The notes: generated from the letters alone by a model not told the origin. DNA of 35,013 bases from Candidatus Glassiibacteriota bacterium (GCA_016934095.1 JAFGTO010000276.1:1-35013), one strand, 5' to 3'; numbered from the stretch's first letter, positions 14,809 to 22,806 are shown. Numbers and translations: made by a program.

Positions 14809-16992
14809 ATGGCTAAAGCTACTGCTGAAACCAAAAAAAACGGCCCTACCGCGGCTGACGAAAAGCAGGTACTCAACAACCTGCTCAAAATGCTGGTTTC
14901 CAAAAGACAGATCAGCGAAAAAGACCTGGACACCGTACTCGAGATTACTATTCAAAAACTGGTCGAGCTGGTAAAAGCCCAGGCCATAACTATCTATTCA
15001 GTGGGTAAGGACGGCCTGATTCATTTTACCAACGTGTATTTCAGCGAGCTGCTGTACAAAGACAATGAGGAGCTGCACGAGGCGTTTCAGAAAAAAGCCG
15101 ACCGCCTGCGAAAAATCACTCTCAAGAAAGGCCAGGGTATAGTGGGCAAAGTGATCGAGTCGGCTGAGACCTATATCTCTTTCGACACCCAGAACGACCC
15201 GAATTTTTACAGCGGAGTGGACGAGGAAACCGGCTTCCAGACCAAGAGCATGATCACCGTACCGGTGATTACGGACCAGGTTATCGGCTGTATCCAGATT
15301 ATCAACAAGAACCCCCCGGACGGGCCGGGACTGTTCACCGAAAAAGACCGGCAGCTGCTCGAGGAAGTGGCGGACTATTCGGCAAAAATCATCCAGAAAG
15401 TCCACCAGCCGGAAGTGAAAATGACCGATACGGAGCTGGCCTACTACCTGGCGAGGCTTACCGACCACGAATATTACGAGATCCGGGATGACTACGTGGC
15501 GGATGAGAAGCTGATGAACCTGGTGGGTGAGAACAACCTCAAAAAATTCCTCATCCTGCCTATCAAGAAAACCGGCTCGCAGGCGGTGGAGATCGCCATT
15601 TCCAACCCGGTCGATTTCGAGCGAATCGACAACTTTCGCTGGGCCACCAAGCTGGGCGTGGACAAGATCGTGGTCTCGGCGGAGAGCCAGATCAAGAGGA
15701 TTATCGAGGAGTATTTCAAGAACGATTCGACCGGTATCGACGAGGTTGCCGCCCTGGTGGGCGATACTTACGGAAGCGGCACGGATGGGGTGGAATCGGT
15801 GGAGCTGGAAGATGACGTGGATGAGGAGAGCACCCCCATCGTCCAACTGGCCAACCGGATTATCGAGGATGCTTACACCCGCGGCGCCAGCGACATCCAT
15901 ATAGAGCCGTTCGAGAAAGAAATTTTGGTGCGCTACCGGATCGACGGGGTCTGCCAGATAGCGCTCAAGCTTCCCCCCAACTCGATGAAAGCCCTGATAA
16001 GCCGTCTCAAGATCATGTCGGGGCTGAACATCGCCGAGAGGCGGCTGCCGCAGGACGGCCGTATCGTGTTCAAGGAGTTCACCCGCACAGGCATCGATAT
16101 CGACCTGCGCGTGGCCACCGGCCCGATGGTCTATGGTGAAAAGGTGGTCATGCGTATCCTGGACAAAACCAGCACTTCTGTCAGCCTGGACATGATGGGA
16201 TACTCGAAACACAACCTGGCGATATACGAGAAGATAGTTAAAAGCCCCTACGGTATGATCCTGCACGTAGGCCCGACCGGAAGCGGCAAAACGACCACCC
16301 TGTACGCGGCGCTGAACTATATCAACGATCCGGGCATCAATATCCAGACTGCGGAAGACCCGGTGGAGTACATGCTTTTCGGTATCAACCAGATGCCGGT
16401 GCGAAAAGAGATAGGCCTTACTTTCGCCAGCGCGCTGCGCTGCTATCTCCGCCAGGACCCGGATGTGATCCTGGTCGGCGAGATCCGGGACCTGGAAACC
16501 GCGGAAATCGCCATCGAAGCCTCGCTCACCGGGCATTTGCTGTTCAGCACGCTGCATACCAATGATGCCGCAGGCACGGTAACCCGTTTCCTGGACATGG
16601 GCATTCAGCCTTTCCTGGTCTCCAGCTCCCTGCTCTGCGTCTGCGCCCAGCGTCTGCTGCGGCGGCTCTGTCCCAAGTGCAAGGAAGCTTACGAGCCGTC
16701 CGAACAGGAACTGGAAGTCCTGGGAACCCTGGCCGAGGGTGCCACGCTGTTCAAAGCCAAGGGCTGCGACGCCTGCCACGGCAGCGGCTATAAAGGAAGG
16801 ATCGGCACCCACGAAGTACTGACCATGAGCGAAGAGATCAAAGAGGCGATCCTGCGCAAGCCCTCATCCGAGGAAATCAAGGAAGAGGCTATCAAAGCGG
16901 GGATGATCACGATCTACCTGGATTCCCTGGAGAAAGCCGCCAAGGGGATCACCTCGATCGAAGAGGTCTTGAGGGTGGTGCGGGCCGAATAG
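14809..16992 (+). CDS. GspE/PilB family secretion/pilus ATPase with N-terminal GAF domain
   Basis: The 727-residue protein has a GAF domain (about 25-200), an MshEN-like GspE N-domain (about 205-305) and a complete GspE ATPase. The ATPase shows Walker A GPTGSGKT (488-495), Asp box AEDPVEY, Walker B DVILVGEIRD (552-561), His box TGHLLFSTLHTND, and a zinc tetracysteine (CPKC 621-624, CDAC 653-656). Such hexameric ATPases drive type IV pilus or type II secretion assembly from the cytoplasmic side of the inner membrane. The GAF domain suggests control by a small ligand. No pilC, pilT, pilin or secretin gene is adjacent, so its machine is encoded elsewhere. It is divergent from the ExeA-like operon. 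Confidence 0.92.
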   Translation: MAKATAETKKNGPTAADEKQVLNNLLKMLVSKRQISEKDLDTVLEITIQKLVELVKAQAITIYSVGKDGLIHFTNVYFSELLYKDNEELHEAFQKKADRLRKITLKKGQGIVGKVIESAETYISFDTQNDPNFYSGVDEETGFQTKSMITVPVITDQVIGCIQIINKNPPDGPGLFTEKDRQLLEEVADYSAKIIQKVHQPEVKMTDTELAYYLARLTDHEYYEIRDDYVADEKLMNLVGENNLKKFLILPIKKTGSQAVEIAISNPVDFERIDNFRWATKLGVDKIVVSAESQIKRIIEEYFKNDSTGIDEVAALVGDTYGSGTDGVESVELEDDVDEESTPIVQLANRIIEDAYTRGASDIHIEPFEKEILVRYRIDGVCQIALKLPPNSMKALISRLKIMSGLNIAERRLPQDGRIVFKEFTRTGIDIDLRVATGPMVYGEKVVMRILDKTSTSVSLDMMGYSKHNLAIYEKIVKSPYGMILHVGPTGSGKTTTLYAALNYINDPGINIQTAEDPVEYMLFGINQMPVRKEIGLTFASALRCYLRQDPDVILVGEIRDLETAEIAIEASLTGHLLFSTLHTNDAAGTVTRFLDMGIQPFLVSSSLLCVCAQRLLRRLCPKCKEAYEPSEQELEVLGTLAEGATLFKAKGCDACHGSGYKGRIGTHEVLTMSEEIKEAILRKPSSEEIKEEAIKAGMITIYLDSLEKAAKGITSIEEVLRVVRAE

Positions 16993-17063
16993 GCGGGAAC
17001 TGAAGAAAGAAGGCCCCGGCTGAGCGCCGGCCCGGCGGAGCCGTTTCCCGGCTTGGACCTCAA

Positions 17064-17080
17064 CCCCGGCCCTATTGCCG
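17064..17080 (+). terminator. Weak stem-loop after the GAF-PilB gene
   Basis: CCGGC and GCCGG flank a CCTATT loop and are followed by CTTTCGG, between convergent stop codons at 16992 and 17090. The stem is only 5 bp and the T-run is short, so this is a tentative terminator. Confidence 0.25.
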
Positions 17081-17089
17081 GCTTTCGGT

Positions 17090-17719
17090 CTATTCTTCCA
17101 GCTTCTCCATTACTTGCCTGCTGATCTCCAGAGCGATTCCCTCTGCAGTCTGCCGGGCGTCGATGACCCGGATACGCTCCGGGTCCTGTTCTGCGAGCTT
17201 GAGGAAAGTCCTGCGCACCCACTCGTGGAAAGCCTGCCCCTCCCCCTCCATCCTGTCTGTTTCCCCTCCTGCCAGGCCTTTACGCTCAAACCCCGCCTCA
17301 GGCGGCAGGTCGAGCAGGAAAGTCAAATCAGGCAGGATCCCTGCAGTGGCGAAAAGGTTCATCTCGCGCACCATTTCCATGTTCAGCGAGCGGGCCCCTG
17401 CCTGGTAGGCAAGCGTGGAATGATGAAAACGGTCGGTAATCACCACCTTGCCCGCGCTCAGCGCCGGCTCGATAACCTGACTGACCAGCTGCGCCCGGCT
17501 GGCCAGGTAGAGCAGCAGCTCCACCCGGGCGTTTAGCTCGTGGTGGGACCGGTCGAGCAGGATCTCCCTTATTTTCTCTCCGATCTCAGTGCCGCCCGGG
17601 TCCCGCACGCTCAGGACCTGATAGCCGGCTGCGGAAAGGCTGCGAGCCAACAGGGTGGCCTGGGTGGTTTTCCCGGCCCCCTCGCCGCCCTCAATCGAGA
17701 TAAACTTTCCTCTGTGCAT
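17090..17719 (-). CDS. tmk: Thymidylate kinase (dTMP kinase)
   Basis: The 209-residue protein phosphorylates dTMP to dTDP with ATP. It has the P-loop GGEGAGKT (residues 11-18), the DPGGTEIGEKIR region that corresponds to the DR/P-loop-adjacent family motif, DRFHHSTLAYQ, and a lid region with basic and acidic residues (ERKGLAGGETDRMEGEG). The length is normal for the bacterial enzyme. It lies 83 nt downstream of the CDP-alcohol phosphatidyltransferase gene on the same strand and may be cotranscribed. No strong ribosome site is visible before ATG 17719. Confidence 0.95.
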   Translation of the reverse strand: MHRGKFISIEGGEGAGKTTQATLLARSLSAAGYQVLSVRDPGGTEIGEKIREILLDRSHHELNARVELLLYLASRAQLVSQVIEPALSAGKVVITDRFHHSTLAYQAGARSLNMEMVREMNLFATAGILPDLTFLLDLPPEAGFERKGLAGGETDRMEGEGQAFHEWVRRTFLKLAEQDPERIRVIDARQTAEGIALEISRQVMEKLEE

Positions 17720-17802
17720 GGGTCAAGAAACCGGTAAAATCCGTGAAATCTCAGGCAGGAATACTTTGTTTGAGCGAAGGTTCTTTTCGCCCCGAGAGAA
17801 TG

Positions 17803-18417
17803 TCAGTCTTTGTCTTCTTCGAGGGGTACGCCGTGGGCCACGGCATAGACATGGAACATACGCTGGATCACTGTCAGGTTGGTGAAGATGGCCAGGGCCC
17901 AGAGCATGTAATAAAGTACCACGTGTCCCAGCAGGGCGGCGAACCCCAGGTAAACGATACGCTCGGGGCGCTGGAACATGCCCACCTGGCAGTCGATATG
18001 GAGCGCCTCCGCTTTCGATCGGGTATAGCTGACCATCAATGACCCGATGGTTACCAGCATCAGGATCCAGATCATCTCGTTCTGGTGGCGCTGCAAATAC
18101 AGGTACAACAGCCCCAGGTTGACTATCGTATCCGAGAGGCGGTCCATGGTGGAGTCGAAGAAAGAGCCGAACTTGCTGCTTAACCCCGTGGCACGGGCCA
18201 CCTTTCCGTCTATGATGTCGAAAGTCCCGCTGAACAGCAGGATCGCACCCGCAAGCTGGACATGGTCCCTGGCAAATGACACCGCTGCACCCACCGTGAT
18301 CCCGAACCCGATGATAGTCAGCAGGTTCGGTTCCACCCGGTGGCGGATACAAAAACGAATAAGCGGGCTGATCAGGTCAATATACCAGTATTTAATGAGC
18401 TTGGGTAAGAAAGACAT
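17803..18417 (-). CDS. CDP-alcohol phosphatidyltransferase (PgsA/phosphatidylinositol phosphate synthase-like)
   Basis: This 204-residue integral membrane enzyme carries the diagnostic motif DG-x2-AR-x8-G-x3-D-x3-D (DGKVAR, then GSFFDSTMD). The family transfers a phosphatidyl group from CDP-diacylglycerol to an alcohol, with two metal ions bound by the aspartates. The SYTRSKAEA and GMFQRPERIVYLG segments resemble the inositol-phosphate-using members. With ino1 in the same window, phosphatidylinositol phosphate synthesis is plausible, but phosphatidylglycerol phosphate cannot be excluded. The start could be GTG 18426, sharing a base with the thioredoxin stop, or ATG 18417. Neither has a strong ribosome site, and coupling to trxA is likely. 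Confidence 0.88.
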   Translation of the reverse strand: MSFLPKLIKYWYIDLISPLIRFCIRHRVEPNLLTIIGFGITVGAAVSFARDHVQLAGAILLFSGTFDIIDGKVARATGLSSKFGSFFDSTMDRLSDTIVNLGLLYLYLQRHQNEMIWILMLVTIGSLMVSYTRSKAEALHIDCQVGMFQRPERIVYLGFAALLGHVVLYYMLWALAIFTNLTVIQRMFHVYAVAHGVPLEEDKD

Positions 18418-18425
18418 CCGGATCA

Positions 18426-18761
18426 CTAACTCTTTAACAGAGCATCCAGTTTGTTCTGCAGGGAAGATTCCCCTACATACCCGATAGATATGTCGGCAGG
18501 CTCTCCGCCCTTGAAGTAAATCAGGGTGGGGATACTGCGTATGCCGTATTTCTGCGCGGTTTTCGCATTCTCATCCACATCCAGCTTGAAAACCTTTACC
18601 TTACCTATATTGGCCTCTGCAAAAGATTCCAGTATCGGGGCCATCTGGATGCAGGGCCCGCACCACTCCGCCCAGAAATCAACCACGGCGATACTGTCCT
18701 CTTTGAGTACTTTTTCCTCGAACTCGGCGTCCGTAACGTGTACCGGCTTGTTGTCTGACAT
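18426..18761 (-). CDS. trxA: Thioredoxin
   Basis: The 111-residue protein has the thioredoxin fold with the WCGPC active site (Cys34 and Cys37) and the cis-proline region RSIPTLIYF. It reduces protein disulfides in the cytoplasm. AAAGGTGG 5 nt before ATG 18761 fixes the start; the in-frame GTG at 18770 is less suited. Its stop overlaps the possible GTG start of the phosphatidyltransferase gene, and a strong sigma-70 promoter lies about 115 nt upstream. It therefore probably leads the trxA-phosphatidyltransferase-tmk operon. Confidence 0.95.
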   Translation of the reverse strand: MSDNKPVHVTDAEFEEKVLKEDSIAVVDFWAEWCGPCIQMAPILESFAEANIGKVKVFKLDVDENAKTAQKYGIRSIPTLIYFKGGEPADISIGYVGESSLQNKLDALLKS

Positions 18762-18881
18762 GAAAACCACCTTTCTCTATGGCTGGCCAGGCTCGCATTT
18801 ACCTGCGCCGCCCCTGTATAGCCGAATCAGTCGCTCCGGAAGAAAACTGCACTTACCGGCTGCAAAGAAACCGGATTGTCT

Positions 18882-18910
18882 ATTATAATAAACAGGCTGC
18901 CGAAAATCAA
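18882..18910 (-). promoter_or_regulatory. Sigma-70 promoter of the trxA operon
   Basis: On the minus strand TTGATT (18905-18910) and a perfect TATAAT (18882-18887) are separated by 17 nt. The predicted leader before trxA is about 110 nt. Confidence 0.6.
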
Positions 18911-18950
18911 TCGAAACCTCCGGGCAACTCGCGCAAACCGGCGGTGAGTA

Positions 18951-18980
18951 TTGACAAATCAGCGCAGACAGTATTATCAT
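18951..18980 (+). promoter_or_regulatory. Sigma-70 promoter of nadE
   Basis: A perfect TTGACA (18951-18956) and TATCAT (18975-18980) are separated by 18 nt, divergent from the trxA promoter. The transcript would have a leader of about 120 nt before nadE, containing a GGGGT/ACCCC stem-loop near 19008-19026 and a short ORF. Confidence 0.6.
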
Positions 18981-19014
18981 AAAGATACAAATCCATAAGA
19001 AAATCAAGGGGTTA

Positions 19015-19110
19015 ATGGTTTTCACCCCGCTGCAACCTGGCTTTTGCGGCAACTTTCGTTTATCGACCCGCTGCCTGGATCCTATTATCCCCGGTATCAA
19101 TGGACCGTGA
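19015..19110 (+). CDS. Possible 31-residue leader ORF of nadE
   Basis: An ATG at 19015, with GGGG just upstream, opens a 31-codon frame. It ends in a TGA that overlaps the nadE ATG as TGATG. nadE itself has no good ribosome site, so coupled translation from this small frame would explain its initiation. The peptide has no recognised motif and coding is not certain. The GGGG-ATG spacing (3 nt) is short. Confidence 0.3.
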   Translation: MVFTPLQPGFCGNFRLSTRCLDPIIPGINGP

Positions 19111-19952
19111 TGAACCCGAAAGCAGCAAAGAAAGTGTCTTCCGCCTTCAACTGCGAGGAGAGCCTCGGTTCCCTGACCGGCTTTATTCGCAGCGAAGTCG
19201 GGAAAACGGGGTTCTCGAAAGTTGTGGTGGGTCTCTCCGGTGGGATCGATTCCAGTCTTTGCGCCGCCCTGGCCGTGCACGCCCTGGGTGCAAGGAACGT
19301 GATCGGAGTGATGATGCCGTATGAGACCTCCACTGCCGACAGCCTCTCGGATGCCCGTCAACTGGCGGCCGGCTTAGGCATCGATCAGCGCCTGGTGGAG
19401 ATCACCCCGATGGTCAAGCCATACCTGGAGAGACATCCCGGAATGAGCCCGGTCAGGCGGGGCAACGTGATGGCCCGCATGCGCATGATCGTTCTCTACG
19501 ACATCTCGGCGGCGGAAAACTCCCTGGTTCTCGGCACAGGCAATAAGACAGAGTACCTGCTGGGATACTGTACTTTGTGGGGAGACACGGCCTGCGCTTT
19601 CAACCCGCTGGGAGACCTCTACAAGTCTCAGGTGCGCGCCCTGGCCGCATACCTGGGACTACCGGAAAGCATCACAGCCAAGACACCCAGCGCGGACCTC
19701 TGGTCCGGACAGACCGATGAGGATGAGCTGGGGTTCAGCTATGACGAGGCGGATGCATTGCTCGAGCTGCTGATCGACCGCGGGCTTGAACCGGAAGAGG
19801 TGGAAGAACTCGGCTTTTCCAGTCGGCTTATAGACACTATCCTGGAGAGGGTCGAGCGGACTCAATTTAAACGTCGCCTGCCCCCTATCGCTAAATTGGA
19901 CCACCGGAAGACCGGAGCTGAGCGCCCATCTCCCGGTAATAAGCATTACTAA
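19110..19952 (+). CDS. nadE: NH3-dependent NAD+ synthetase
   Basis: The 280-residue protein adenylates and amidates deamido-NAD to NAD+. It has the ATP-pyrophosphatase P-loop SGGIDSS (43-49), GTGNKTEYLLGYCTLWGD and the TPSADLWSGQTDEDELG segment that binds deamido-NAD. There is no glutaminase domain, so ammonia is the likely direct donor. ATG 19110 matches the family start. A TTG extension to 19044 adds an atypical sequence. It appears to head a unit with the DUF948-like and YtxH-like genes. Confidence 0.93.
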   Translation: MNPKAAKKVSSAFNCEESLGSLTGFIRSEVGKTGFSKVVVGLSGGIDSSLCAALAVHALGARNVIGVMMPYETSTADSLSDARQLAAGLGIDQRLVEITPMVKPYLERHPGMSPVRRGNVMARMRMIVLYDISAAENSLVLGTGNKTEYLLGYCTLWGDTACAFNPLGDLYKSQVRALAAYLGLPESITAKTPSADLWSGQTDEDELGFSYDEADALLELLIDRGLEPEEVEELGFSSRLIDTILERVERTQFKRRLPPIAKLDHRKTGAERPSPGNKHY

Positions 19953-19980
19953 ACCATTTTTCATCCCGGGTGGTTATACC

Positions 19981-20355
19981 ATGTCAACAACAATCCAAAT
20001 AATCTGTGCGGTGAGCCTGGTGGTTATCGCGCTTTATTTCCTGGTGCTGACCGTTCTCGCCATCATGGCTTATCTCAGGATCCGGAAGACAATCCAGTAC
20101 CTGAGGGAAATATGCGCCAGTAAGCTCGAGCCTGCACTCGACGTACTGGGAAGCGCGACCAGAAACCTGCAGGAGCTTGCCGAGAGCACCTCTCGAAAGG
20201 TGGATGACTTCACCGAAATAATCCCCGAGACCCGCGAAAAACTGGAAGAATTGATCGACCTGCTGGATTACGTGCAGGACAAGATGAAGAATCCCCTGTT
20301 GAACATAGTGGCCGCTTTCAAGGTTCTTGGGGATAAATTTAGTAAGTGGACCTGA
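19981..20355 (+). CDS. DUF948-like membrane protein
   Basis: The 124-residue protein has one N-terminal transmembrane helix (about residues 5-31) followed by a long amphipathic, coiled-coil-like helix rich in E, K, L and R. The layout matches the DUF948 family of small membrane-anchored proteins. It lies 28 nt after nadE and 34 nt before the YtxH-like gene. DUF948 and YtxH proteins often occur together, and their molecular function is not established. Confidence 0.7.
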   Translation: MSTTIQIICAVSLVVIALYFLVLTVLAIMAYLRIRKTIQYLREICASKLEPALDVLGSATRNLQELAESTSRKVDDFTEIIPETREKLEELIDLLDYVQDKMKNPLLNIVAAFKVLGDKFSKWT

Positions 20356-20389
20356 CCTTTGTTGTAAACCACGTTTAAAGGAGGCTGAC

Positions 20390-20800
20390 ATGTCTGAGAA
20401 TACCGGCAGTTTTTCAATCGTCAAGGCCTTTCTGCTGGGAGCGATCTGCGGGGCCGGCGCGGCTCTGCTGCTCGCACCGCAAAGCGGGGAAGAGACCCGC
20501 AGGAAACTCGGCCAGAAAAAAGACGATGCCAGGAAAGCCCTGAAAGAAACTTCCGAACACCTGGCGAAAAAGGGCCATGAAGTAATCGATGAAAGCAAGA
20601 AGACCATCGATTCACTGAAAGGCGAGATGGGCAAGCTCTACGATGAGGGCAAGAAATCGATCGGCTCCATCCGCGGAGAGATCTCCAAGCTGGTCGAGGA
20701 GGGCAAAAGCACGGTCAAGCAGACTATCAAGGAAGAGTTGTCCGCCCTGGAAGAGGAGCTCAGCGACAAAAAGAGGAAGTCCGGCAAGCAGAAGGCTTGA
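20390..20800 (+). CDS. YtxH domain-containing protein
   Basis: The 136-residue protein starts with a short hydrophobic glycine/alanine-rich segment (about 11-29, FLLGAICGAGAALLLAPQSG) directly followed by EETRRKL, the YtxH signature. The rest is a highly charged Lys/Glu helix with repeated motifs such as K-x-S-I-x-S-L-x-G-E (IDSLKGEMGKLYDEGKKS and IGSIRGEISKLVEEGKS). AAAGGAGG before ATG 20390 fixes the start. Family members are stress-related or gas-vesicle-like small membrane proteins. No gas vesicle genes are present. Confidence 0.85.
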   Translation: MSENTGSFSIVKAFLLGAICGAGAALLLAPQSGEETRRKLGQKKDDARKALKETSEHLAKKGHEVIDESKKTIDSLKGEMGKLYDEGKKSIGSIRGEISKLVEEGKSTVKQTIKEELSALEEELSDKKRKSGKQKA

Positions 20801-20835
20801 GGACGTTTTTCCGTAGCGGCCATCCAAAAGGGCAC

Positions 20836-20871
20836 GGGCCTCGACTCCCTTAGGAGTATTTGCAGGCCCCC
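20836..20871. other. Hairpin downstream of the YtxH-like gene
   Basis: GGGCCT and AGGCCC flank a smaller ACTCC/GGAGT stem-loop. It is the first of three consecutive hairpins between the convergent genes ending at 20800 and 20998. It has no T-run. Confidence 0.3.
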
Positions 20872-20887
20872 TGGATTGGACACCCGC

Positions 20888-20923
20888 TCGCATTTCCCCG
20901 CGGCTGGCCGCAGGGAAATGCGA
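20888..20923. repeat. Extended palindrome containing REP-like copy 2
   Basis: TCGCATTTCCC pairs with GGGAAATGCGA around a CGCGGC/GCCGCA inner stem. The core (20896-20915) matches the palindrome at 12021-12042 almost base for base, although the flanks differ. This supports a small dispersed repeat rather than a simple terminator. Confidence 0.45.
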
Positions 20924-20932
20924 CCTTAAATA

Positions 20933-20971
20933 AAAGAAGCCGCTGAAGTTAATAACTTCAGCGGCTTCTTT
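20933..20971. terminator. Bidirectional intrinsic terminator between convergent genes
   Basis: An 18-bp perfect inverted repeat (20933-20950 against 20954-20971) has only AAT between its arms. It ends in TTCTTT on the plus strand and TTCTTTTATTT on the minus strand. It lies 27 nt past the stop of the secreted-protein gene at 20998 and can serve both that gene and the YtxH-like gene. Confidence 0.85.
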
Positions 20972-20997
20972 GCCTTGCTCTTCAGATACAACTGCAG

Positions 20998-22806
20998 CTA
21001 CTTCAACAGGACCATTTTTCTGGTCGAGGTATACTTGTCGGAACTGAAGCGGTAGAAATATACCCCGGAACTCACCTGGCGCCCGTGGTTGTCGGTGCCA
21101 TCCCAATTAGCCGTGTAGAAGCCCGGTCCTTTCACATCTTTGTCCAGCGTCCTCACCAGCTTACCACGGATGTCGTAAACGTTCAGGCTGAACGAGACAA
21201 AACCGGCATCCTCGGGTACCTGGTAATTGATGGTAGTGGACGGGTTGAACGGATTGGGATGGTTCTGGGCCAGTGCGAAAGCCTTGGGCAATGAAGCGCC
21301 CGGGCCGAGACCCTCTCCGCTGAGCGGCACACGGTTGTCAATGGTGGCCACGCCGTCAATCAACTGCATCGACATGTAGCTGCCGTCGGAGTCGAGAACA
21401 TTTGCCTGCTTGATTAACAGGCTGACATCGACAGAGTTATCCTCTGTGATTACGCCTTCCCAGCCTTCGATATCGAAAACCAGGCTCATGATCTCACCGC
21501 TTCCGACTTCAATCACCTTGTCGATTGAAGAGGCGAACGCCACGATTTTGATATACTCTGTGGAATCGGCCACATTGACCTGCCAGTTAGCCATCCTGTC
21601 GCTCTGCATAACCCCATCGGCGTCCAGGGAAAGCTCTATGGCCTCATCAGCCGAGAGCTTGCAAATCTGCAACTCCATCACCGACACCGGCAGGCTGTTG
21701 GTCATCATGACAGGCAGGTGCAGCTGGCCGTCTACGATCATGGCGATACCGCTGGCCTCATCCGCCTCACCCGGCTGATGGGCACCGGCTTTGACGCCGA
21801 CAATCAAGCTGTCGCCGAAAAACACGTCGGGTGCCAAGGTACCGATGGCAGGCTGCTGGAGAGCTGTCAGCGGAGCTCCGGCGGCATCGCTCAACACCAC
21901 GTCGGCCAGGGCTATGGAGATCGGGTCTCCCGCAGTCAGCCCTGAGGCAGCATACTCCAGGGTGCAGAGGGTGCCGAGCGGCCCCATGGCCACTTTTCCG
22001 CCGGAAAACGTGACGGTCGCAGTGGTCATCCCGTCCGCTGTCTCGGTATCGCCGATCGTGAAGGCCATCCCACCGGCCCGCGAGCCGGCTTTCACGCTGG
22101 CAAGGCTCAGGCCTGCAGGGTACGATACCTTGAAGCTCCCCGAGGCGATCTCATCCTTGTTCAGCACGTTGATCGGCAGGCTCAGCTTGCCTCCGGTGCT
22201 GGGGATCTCGGTGATTTCCGGCAGCTCCAATGCATCGTACGCCGGGATATCGGCAATCACGATCGGGTCTGCAACAACCGCCGGGAGAGTCCCCAAGGCC
22301 GCACCGGTGAACGGATATGCCAGTAAAAGAACTCCCTCCTGGGGCTGGGTAGCCCGGGTCAGCGGATGACTGCCGAACTCCATATCCTCAGGGACCTGGA
22401 GCGAATAGGTTAGCAGCACCCCGGATTTGGAAGGAATGTCTCCGTCATCTACCAAATCATCGAGATTGAAGCTCAGCAGAGAAAGCTGCAGCCCGCTGGC
22501 ATCCAGTTTAACGATATTGGGCTTTAACCCCGCTTCATCCTGCAGAACCTCGCCATATCCTTCACCCCAGGTATACCACTCAGCCCCAACCGGTGTAACC
22601 TCTGCCGGAATTCCCTGCATAATGACAACCACCCCACCGACAGCTTCTGAGTTAATGTGCGCCTCGTAGGTTATGGTAAGCACACCACCCGGACTGACCG
22701 GTGTGGTCTTGACAAATATCGTATCCGGAGAGGCTTGTGCCGCCAGATAAGCGATGTTGAACAGCACCAGTACTATTCCTAAGAATAGTATCTTAATTAT
22801 TTTCAT
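20998..22806 (-). CDS. Secreted cohesin-like protein with FlgD-like/T9SS C-terminal sorting domain
   Basis: The 602-residue protein has a signal peptide (about 1-25, ending AYLAAQA). Its three consecutive beta-sandwich regions have cohesin/carbohydrate-binding-fold character: about 26-175, 185-325 and 335-490. The C-terminal domain (about 505-602) has NHPNPFNPSTTINYQVP, NVYDIRGKLVRTL, SGVYFYR and ends in RKMVLLK. Such ends mark proteins sent across the outer membrane by type IX secretion or modelled as a FlgD Ig-like fold. No catalytic domain is visible. GGGGG lies just before ATG 22806. The gene follows the 22893-27041 gene in the same direction with a strong hairpin between them and no clear promoter, so partial read-through is possible. 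Confidence 0.85.
   Translation of the reverse strand: MKIIKILFLGIVLVLFNIAYLAAQASPDTIFVKTTPVSPGGVLTITYEAHINSEAVGGVVVIMQGIPAEVTPVGAEWYTWGEGYGEVLQDEAGLKPNIVKLDASGLQLSLLSFNLDDLVDDGDIPSKSGVLLTYSLQVPEDMEFGSHPLTRATQPQEGVLLLAYPFTGAALGTLPAVVADPIVIADIPAYDALELPEITEIPSTGGKLSLPINVLNKDEIASGSFKVSYPAGLSLASVKAGSRAGGMAFTIGDTETADGMTTATVTFSGGKVAMGPLGTLCTLEYAASGLTAGDPISIALADVVLSDAAGAPLTALQQPAIGTLAPDVFFGDSLIVGVKAGAHQPGEADEASGIAMIVDGQLHLPVMMTNSLPVSVMELQICKLSADEAIELSLDADGVMQSDRMANWQVNVADSTEYIKIVAFASSIDKVIEVGSGEIMSLVFDIEGWEGVITEDNSVDVSLLIKQANVLDSDGSYMSMQLIDGVATIDNRVPLSGEGLGPGASLPKAFALAQNHPNPFNPSTTINYQVPEDAGFVSFSLNVYDIRGKLVRTLDKDVKGPGFYTANWDGTDNHGRQVSSGVYFYRFSSDKYTSTRKMVLLK

Noticed and set aside
14998..16812. 604-codon minus-strand frame opposite the GAF-PilB gene
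   Set aside because: It is an antisense shadow; all ATPase motifs are on the plus strand.
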